Assembly (NCBI RefSeq): GCF_014839805.1
Contig: NC_051138.1
Location: 14,102,020 to 14,166,019 of the forward strand
DNA length: 64,000 nucleotides
DNA from: Manduca sexta
Lineage: Eukaryota > Arthropoda > Insecta > Lepidoptera > Sphingidae
Direction: 5' to 3'
In this document: positions 60,401-64,000 of the stretch, one piece after another
How the letters are laid out: every line of letters starts with the position of its first letter
How positions within the stretch are numbered: position 1 is the first letter of the stretch
Made by a program: the position numbers and the translations under genes
Notes under the pieces: generated by a model
Database searches by the model: none
What the model was told of the DNA's origin: nothing
What the model saw: the letters and a program-made list of their open reading frames with translations, nothing else

Positions 60401-60821
60401 GAGATAAGCTCTGCTTGTAATTTTTTTAAGTTGCTATCTTCGTTTTTTCGTATTGTATAAAGATTTAGTGAATTATGAGCATAATATGGCGATACGATTG
60501 CTCAACATTATATTCCAAAACTTAGATATATTTTTATGCATGCGGAAATTCTAAATTCTACATGTGTATTAAAACCAGATAATAGATAAATATTATTAAA
60601 AACCCTTTAAAATAATATTTTTAACACCATTAGATTTAGTATTACATTCGTAAACTTTCGATAATTCTTTCTATAAGCTAACTAAAGGGTTGTATTGGTT
60701 GATAATATTTAGAGCAAAACAAAATTGCAAATTTAATTAAAAGCTAAACGTAATAAATATTTTTTTATAAAACTCAGTACTCACCAACTAAATCTAGAAC
60801 TTGGTCCAATTCTGACTCCAT
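48332..60821 (-). CDS. SV2-like major facilitator superfamily transporter, complete, 10 exons
   Basis: Gene-level entry, in transcript order: 60821-60785, 58018-57857, 57058-56899, 56256-56135, 51997-51759, 51348-51197, 50803-50680, 50460-50183, 49406-49279, 48402-48332. The sum is 1473 bases, exactly 491 codons including TGA, with every phase closing. The 490-residue protein shows GHGGYNVVILLV at the first helix, the MFS motif ADMHGRRR (residues 78-85), TYLGE, PWRLF (184-188), HESPKFLANKG (207-217), a large luminal loop with NIT (324) and NAT (341) glycosylation sites, SGGNVCSYFNDVYPTTYRG and a basic C-terminus. These are features of the synaptic-vesicle-glycoprotein-2-like branch of MFS, which insects carry in many copies outside synapses. 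Transported substrate unknown. Convergent with the ABCG gene; no shared regulation is visible. Confidence 0.93.
48478..48752 (+). mobile_element. SINE family A, decayed copy
   Basis: In the last intron of the SV2-like gene. GGAACAGACTAGTTGGGAAT, GTTCGTAGGTTCAAAACACG and GCACTAGGCCAGCGTGGTGG are recognisable. Its tail is directly followed by MITE E. Confidence 0.7.
48753..49171. mobile_element. MITE family E copy
   Basis: Starts CAGGGCCATTTTGACATTGC after TA and ends GTAATGTCACAATGACCCT. Complete but slightly expanded relative to 19059-19460. Confidence 0.78.
49279..49406 (-). CDS. SV2-like exon 9
   Basis: Acceptor CTTATTTCCAG, donor GTAAGT. It encodes RGLGTSLGSMTARISSMIGV, YIVGSTIVDHC and FFAWSIFVF, helices 11-12. 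Confidence 0.92.
49440..49563 (-). pseudogene. Possible LINE C-terminal coding fragment
   Basis: The minus strand reads INIHIRDWTGITSVELLFYL, then ANDKEEYKKRTANLQQ and stop. The DWTG...D...Y/W...TANL pattern is the usual last segment of insect LINE polymerases. Short and isolated. Confidence 0.4.
49824..50077. mobile_element. hAT-like MITE, 254 bp
   Basis: 14-base terminal inverted repeats CAAGAGCGTCGCCA / TGGCGACGCCCTTG (one mismatch) and an 8-base duplication TGGAGAAA at 49816-49823 and 50078-50085, the hAT hallmark. The interior is pyrimidine-rich near the right end and noncoding. Confidence 0.88.
50183..50460 (-). CDS. SV2-like exon 8
   Basis: Acceptor TTTTTTCCAG, donor GTGAGT. It encodes the end of the luminal loop (CDSTISNAT), helices 8-10 and QLAGVSGGNVCSYFNDVYPT, the family's block before helix 11. 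The last Arg codon is split with exon 9. Confidence 0.92.
50680..50803 (-). CDS. SV2-like exon 7
   Basis: Acceptor TGTTGCAG, donor GTGAGT. It encodes NNVFFMWFPTMVNSFF, the conserved end of helix 7, then the luminal loop with CDRITSNITTT carrying a glycosylation sequon. Confidence 0.9.
50840..51060 (-). repeat. Family G repeat, most complete reversed copy
   Basis: CCGGATAGCTACCACCGTAC, GGTTCCAACAGGCCGGCG, CTGCCGAGGAGTAATCATCT and CATCAGATGTAGTGGGGTC. It lies in the intron between SV2-like exons 6 and 7. Confidence 0.7.
51197..51348 (-). CDS. SV2-like exon 6
   Basis: Acceptor ATATTTCAG, donor GTATGT. It encodes the end of the central cytoplasmic loop (DSTKTTFWNSVVQQTVPIFQ), then PPLLIHTVQLFFLLSVCC, helix 7. 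Confidence 0.9.
51759..51997 (-). CDS. SV2-like exon 5
   Basis: Acceptor CTTTCAG, donor GTATGG. It encodes LAYFILRMEFNVDIPW, SYRPWRLFTLSMSLMLGAG and HESPKFLANKGDVDQALHVL. The ESPKFL block after helix 6 is diagnostic for SV2-like and organic-cation-type MFS proteins. The open frame continues into the intron past 51759. Confidence 0.92.
52655..53445 (+). mobile_element. Two adjoining Helitron-like copies
   Basis: The first starts A|TCTATACTTACTATTATATA at 52655 and lacks a 3' end. The second starts at 53102 (TCTATACCATTATATAAATG) and ends GGCGGAGCCGCGGGCAAAAG near 53442 with the CTAG mutated. Both share the GACCAATAGGAGCG block with 6575-7212. Confidence 0.7.
53446..54668. other. SV2-like intron 4, repeat-containing
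   Basis: 53570-53740 is a reversed Helitron-like end. 54284-54334 is the reverse complement of 2617-2666 (about 50 bases). 54350-54480 is GC-richer (CACTGCTGATCCTGGCTTAC), probably the body of that element. Confidence 0.55.
54669..54745 (+). mobile_element. 77-base LINE-like 3' end insert
   Basis: ACTTCATGGTAA occurs at 54657-54668 and 54746-54757, flanking CTATTAATGACGAGGCTGT through a terminal A-rich run. It looks like an extremely 5'-truncated target-primed insertion carrying only a 3' untranslated end. Confidence 0.75.
54758..56134. other. SV2-like intron 4, right part
   Basis: AT-rich. No recognised repeat apart from simple A/T runs. Confidence 0.5.
56135..56256 (-). CDS. SV2-like exon 4
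   Basis: Acceptor TTATTTCAG, donor GTTAGT. It encodes ACITLTITYLGECTCSKYRT, then KYMFILNCFNLGSDLVCYA. This corresponds to the family's TYLGE helix-loop segment. Confidence 0.9.
56899..57058 (-). CDS. SV2-like exon 3 with MFS motif
   Basis: Acceptor ATTCGCAG, donor GTAAGT. It reads GYVSALPWGYYADMHGRRR, the loop 2-3 signature of MFS transporters, then a helix (ILVSASVGSILGIMTSFASS) and MLVLKFLGC. Confidence 0.93.
57605..57840 (+). repeat. Family G repeat copy
   Basis: TAAGTGAAGTGGGGTCAAAT, GACGATTACCCC, CCTGTTGGAACCGAATATAC, ACGTGGGCCACTATGGTGGG and CATATCCGGGTGGAAATAAA are in order. It ends 17 bases from the SV2-like exon 2 donor. A minus-strand frame running out of exon 2 into it is not real protein. 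Confidence 0.75.
57857..58018 (-). CDS. SV2-like exon 2
   Basis: Acceptor ATTTCAG, donor GTACTT. It encodes GHGGYNVVILLVSSTIHLAA (helix 1), then CDLQLGMAEISLLTSIPFAG leading into helix 2, the standard opening of SV2-like proteins. Confidence 0.92.
58083..58400 (-). repeat. Family D repeat copy 4, reversed
   Basis: Complement of the 18755 block order: TTGCCTGATGGTAACCGATA, GCCCATAAACAATAGAAAG, CACTGCTGCTTGGCGGCAG and GGTACCTACCCAGACGGGC. Confidence 0.75.
58921..59215 (-). mobile_element. SINE family C copy
   Basis: GAATTTCGACCACGGCGGCC, GACCGGAGAGAGATCAGGCG and GGTATCACACCGCCAACTTC match family C. The tRNA head is missing at the right. 58421-58655 just before it is a plus-oriented Helitron-like remnant (GGGGCTGCGAGCAACAGCTAG). 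Confidence 0.75.
59216..60784. other. SV2-like intron 1, right part
   Basis: AT-rich. A 72-codon frame at 59606-59824 resembles nothing I know. No recognised repeats. Confidence 0.5.
60785..60821 (-). CDS. SV2-like first coding exon
   Basis: ATG in a good context (AACC ATG G) starts MESELDQVLDLV and leaves one base before the donor GTGAGT. It is short and acidic, as in the family. Its phase fits the next exon's GC to make Gly. The 5' untranslated region and promoter were not identified. Confidence 0.85.
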
Positions 60822-62580
60822 GGTTCTGTCTCAGCAGAATTATGAATGAAATTAAACATATAACACACTACTTTTATCATAAGAAAGCATCTGCACGATT
60901 AAACAACACCTCCCTCCTGTCTCTGTACCCCTGAATAAGATTACTATGCAATACACTCCGACCGCTTTGTACATTTAATTCGTTTCTCAAGCGCAATACA
61001 CAAGGCAGCTATAATGTAAAGATTTAATTATAACACGATATATTTCAACACATCTGAATACATCTTTCTTTAGAAATCGTCAGGAGTAAAAACTCGATTC
61101 CGCCTTATGTCAAAGGGGACGTTTTAAAAAAAACCTTCATGGTATGTCTGCCCGTCGTAAGAAGCGACTAAAAAGGGACTATGGGTAGACGTGCCCGCAT
61201 ATTGAGGTATGCGCGGCTTTATTTTGACAATTGTGCTGCCATTAAAGATGGGCACCTCTAAGCCTCAAAAGAGTTGAGCCGCGAAGCAGTATCGTGAGGA
61301 ATTCGGATGCATTCGACCACCTGGAACACTTGGTCAGAAGCAGACCGCCGCTGGTTTGAGTCGGTATGCCAGCTTTAACTTGATAGGGACCTGGCCCAGA
61401 GGTCAATTAGATATCATCATCTAGGTCAAAAGGCCCGTGAGTGTCACATAATCATTCTTCCGCTCCCCAGGTTCAATAATTGCATCCATAACATGGATTT
61501 TTACTACAGGACAAAAATATTATAAAAGGAGGAAACAGACAATATATTGCACATTTTTATAAACTTTTATTTACTTTTTAATATTTGTATAAATGTATGT
61601 ATGCTATACAATATGTATCCTGCCGCCAGCAGATATTGACATAAGTACAAATTTAAATTAATGCTTGGCAGTATGTTGACGAAATTTAACTATAACTATT
61701 GACACAGACTGACATAATATACCTATACAGCATAAACGTCACGTAGCCTATAAGTGTAAAATTTACCTTAAAAACTCTCTAATGAAATATTAAATGATAA
61801 TAATATGTGAAACGCTCTTTTACAGTATAAACATTATATTTGAAATAATAACAGAATACAACATTAGAACATTTTTATCTACCTCCAATCAAAAAGAATA
61901 ATAGAATAGTCGCCGCGTGACAGCTTCTTTTCTGTCAGTCTGTCATGTCATCGGCTTGTGCAGCGGTGCGTAACAAATTTATTTAGTGCTAGCTTTTGCC
62001 TGTGACTTCGCCCGTGTGAAGGAGTTTCTGGAATAAAGGTCCCGCTAAAAAAAAATCCGATTTAATGATATTTATGGCTCACTATTTTGGTCATAGTAGC
62101 TTTCACATAAAAGGTAGATATAATATGCTGTCGTGGACTTTTATTTATAACTATTTAAGACAAACAATCCTACGGTAGGTATATTACCTTTGTCCAACTC
62201 CAACGGTTTAGCCAGCGTACGCCAAGATAGCAGTTGTTGTCCGACTTACTTGATAAGTAGATATCGTTATATTATGACCAAATTTAACAAAATTATTGTA
62301 TATTGTAGCCTATATGTTATTATGATGTATGACCACTCTTACTGTAAAGTTTCATTCAAGTCCGTTCAGTAGTTTTTTTGTGAAAGAGGAACAAACATAC
62401 ATACCTACATCATCCTCACAAAGTTTCATATTTATAATATTAGCAGGATTTAATTATTTCAGTGCATCTTCGCTCTTCACTTATTTTATTTCATTAATGC
62501 ATTACACCGGCAATAAGTTTATAATGGTTTAATATTTAATATAGTTTATACGTATATAACGCCATTAGAAAACGCTTTTT
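60822..62580. other. Upstream of the SV2-like gene
   Basis: It should hold the 5' UTR and promoter, but I cannot place either. 61130-61450 is GC-richer (GTATGTCTGCCCGTCGTAAG, CGACTAAAAAGGGACTATGG) and resembles a decayed retroelement segment. 61985-62060 and 62210-62440 are Helitron-like remnants. Confidence 0.5.
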
Positions 62581-62761
62581 GGGGCCTTATTCTCTATCCC
62601 GCACGTTATTTTAACAGCGCGTAACAAGCACGTAACACAACGCATCATGTTTAGGACTATAGAAATTTGGCTTCCAGAATACCATTCCACGCACATTTCT
62701 CGAAGATAACATGACACGGCCGCGTTACGCGTTTACACTATCATACAGAATAAGGGCCCTG
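62581..62761 (+). mobile_element. MITE family F, copy 1
   Basis: Ends GGGGCCTTATTCTCTAT and ATACAGAATAAGGGCCC are inverted repeats. About 181 bp, noncoding. It is the near-perfect reverse complement of 63580-63762. Confidence 0.8.
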
Positions 62762-63253
62762 AAGACTCGACATTTTCGTGTAGATTTCATACACTACGCC
62801 TCATTAATAAGAGGTAACTGTATTTTTGTTCGTAATAGGGCCGTAGCCAAGAAGCCTTTCAAAAATATATAAATATGCCGATTTTTTTTATTTAATATTT
62901 GTCGTGTATTGTTCTACTTACATTTCACAAACTATCTTTAACAGTCGATGCTTTGTAAAATTCCGAAGATGTATACCAAGTAATTCTAACACTTAGCTAT
63001 CTCTTTGAAAATAATTGATTAGGATTAGTTTAAAATGTAAATACTACATGGGAACCGATCGAGCTAAACAAACGCTTTACAACGGCAGCCAACTTGTCGT
63101 GCCGCGCCATAAGACGAGATAGTCTGTAAACTGTGACCTTAGTTACAATAAATGGCATCGCATTGTGTTATTTGATTTTGAATATTATTTCAATGAAGAC
63201 AATGTCGATAATAGTTTAACAATAATAAATTATCTGTGCCATTTGTGAGCCGA

Positions 63254-63585
63254 CCCTTATTCATTACACCGCATGTTATTTTGACGGTGCGTAACAAACA
63301 CGTAACGCACCGCATCGCGTTTAAAACAATAGAAATTGATATACATAATATCATTTAGAGGCGTAGCTACTGCTGTATCAGCCGTATCAGTGATACGGGG
63401 TCGCCGAGCTTTGGAGGGCCTCTTAGCCCATACATACATTATACTAAACGGTCGCCCAAAAGTTCGCACTGCTTTGAAGAGCCCCTAACAAATATATATA
63501 TAGGACCCCTCTATGGCACGCTACGCTACTGATATCATTCCACAATAATTTCACGAAGATAACGTACTGACTCACTGCAGGGCCC
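63254..63585 (+). mobile_element. MITE family F, diverged copy split by a hAT-like MITE
   Basis: Left part CCCTTATTCATTACACCGCA to AACAATAGAAATTGATATAC and right part CATTCCACAATAATTTCACGAAGATAAC align to copy 1 with the hAT-like element between them. Confidence 0.7.
63356..63531. mobile_element. hAT-like MITE, 176 bp
   Basis: Flanked by the 8-base duplication ATATCATT (63348-63355, 63532-63539). Ends TAGAGGCGTAGCTACTG and, inverted, CAGTAGCGTAGCGTGCC fit the hAT-type CAGNGGCGTAGC pattern. Confidence 0.8.
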
Positions 63586-63762
63586 TTATTCTGTATGATA
63601 GTGTAAACGCGTAACGCGGCCGTGTCATGTTATCTTCGAGAAATGTGCGTGGAATGGTATTCTGTAAGCCAAATTTCTATAGTCCTAAACATGATGCGTT
63701 GTGTTACGTGCTTGTTACGCACTGTTAAAATAACAAGCGGGATAGAGAATAAGGCCCCTGGT
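63580..63762 (-). mobile_element. MITE family F, copy 2 (reversed)
   Basis: CAGGGCCCTTATTCTGTATG at the left, AGAGAATAAGGCCCCTG at the right. Nearly identical to copy 1 in reverse, 820 bp away. 63763-64000 beyond it shows nothing recognised. Confidence 0.82.
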
Positions 63763-64000
63763 GTAAAACGCAAATCTCTCACCATCCCACAACAGTTTTA
63801 TCATTTAAATATTAAGTATAATAATTTTTCGACTAATCTAATAATATTTAACGAACCAGTTGGCATTAGACGGTGAGAAACGGTCTCTATAAGGGTAGCA
63901 AGTTCATCACTAGAGAACGAATTATAATAATGCATTTTCATATTATTGCATGCATATATCAAGCATATTATGTTGCATATGTCATGATTTCTGAATATTA

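Overview
The window reads as a piece of a lepidopteran (moth or butterfly) nuclear genome. It is AT-rich, has short coding exons with canonical GT/AG introns, and is packed with transposable-element families typical of Lepidoptera: tRNA-derived SINEs, RTE-type LINE tails, Helitron-like elements ending in a GC-rich hairpin plus CTAG, and many short DNA transposons. The assignment rests on gene structure and repeat style; no species is claimed.

Two genes can be read, in convergent orientation. On the plus strand, eleven exons between 13978 and 46779 encode an ABC transporter of subfamily G (white/ABCG1-4-like half transporter). All exon phases close from the exon carrying Walker A to the stop, giving 572 residues. 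Only the short N-terminal part before Walker A was not found; its exon is upstream and unrecognised or outside the window. On the minus strand, ten exons between 60821 and 48332 encode a complete 490-residue SV2-like major facilitator protein, with every splice phase consistent from ATG to stop. The 1.55 kb between the two stop codons holds both 3' ends and a SINE fragment.

The rest is introns and intergenic DNA made largely of repeats. The left 14 kb has an RTE LINE tail split by a SINE, two tRNA-SINE families, a 638-bp Helitron with an internal tandem duplication, and a 1.26-kb non-autonomous DNA element with subterminal repeats of a GGGGTAAGTGCGCC-like motif. The 15.5-kb third visible ABCG intron carries MITEs and a 5'-truncated, frameshifted non-LTR retrotransposon with a YMDD reverse transcriptase and a restriction-like endonuclease domain. 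Further introns carry small poly(A)-tailed retroposed inserts with clean target-site duplications (37133-37597, 41172-41333, 54669-54745). The right end holds an inverted pair of 180-bp MITEs and a third copy broken by a hAT-like MITE.

I see no CRISPR array, no intact autonomous transposon, no rRNA and no standalone tRNA gene. The two host genes belong to ordinary transporter families. The novel material is in the repeats: an unrecognised retroposed sequence encoding LSDPEDD repeats, paired hairpins with identical loops inside the LINE, and several perfect or near-perfect palindromes.
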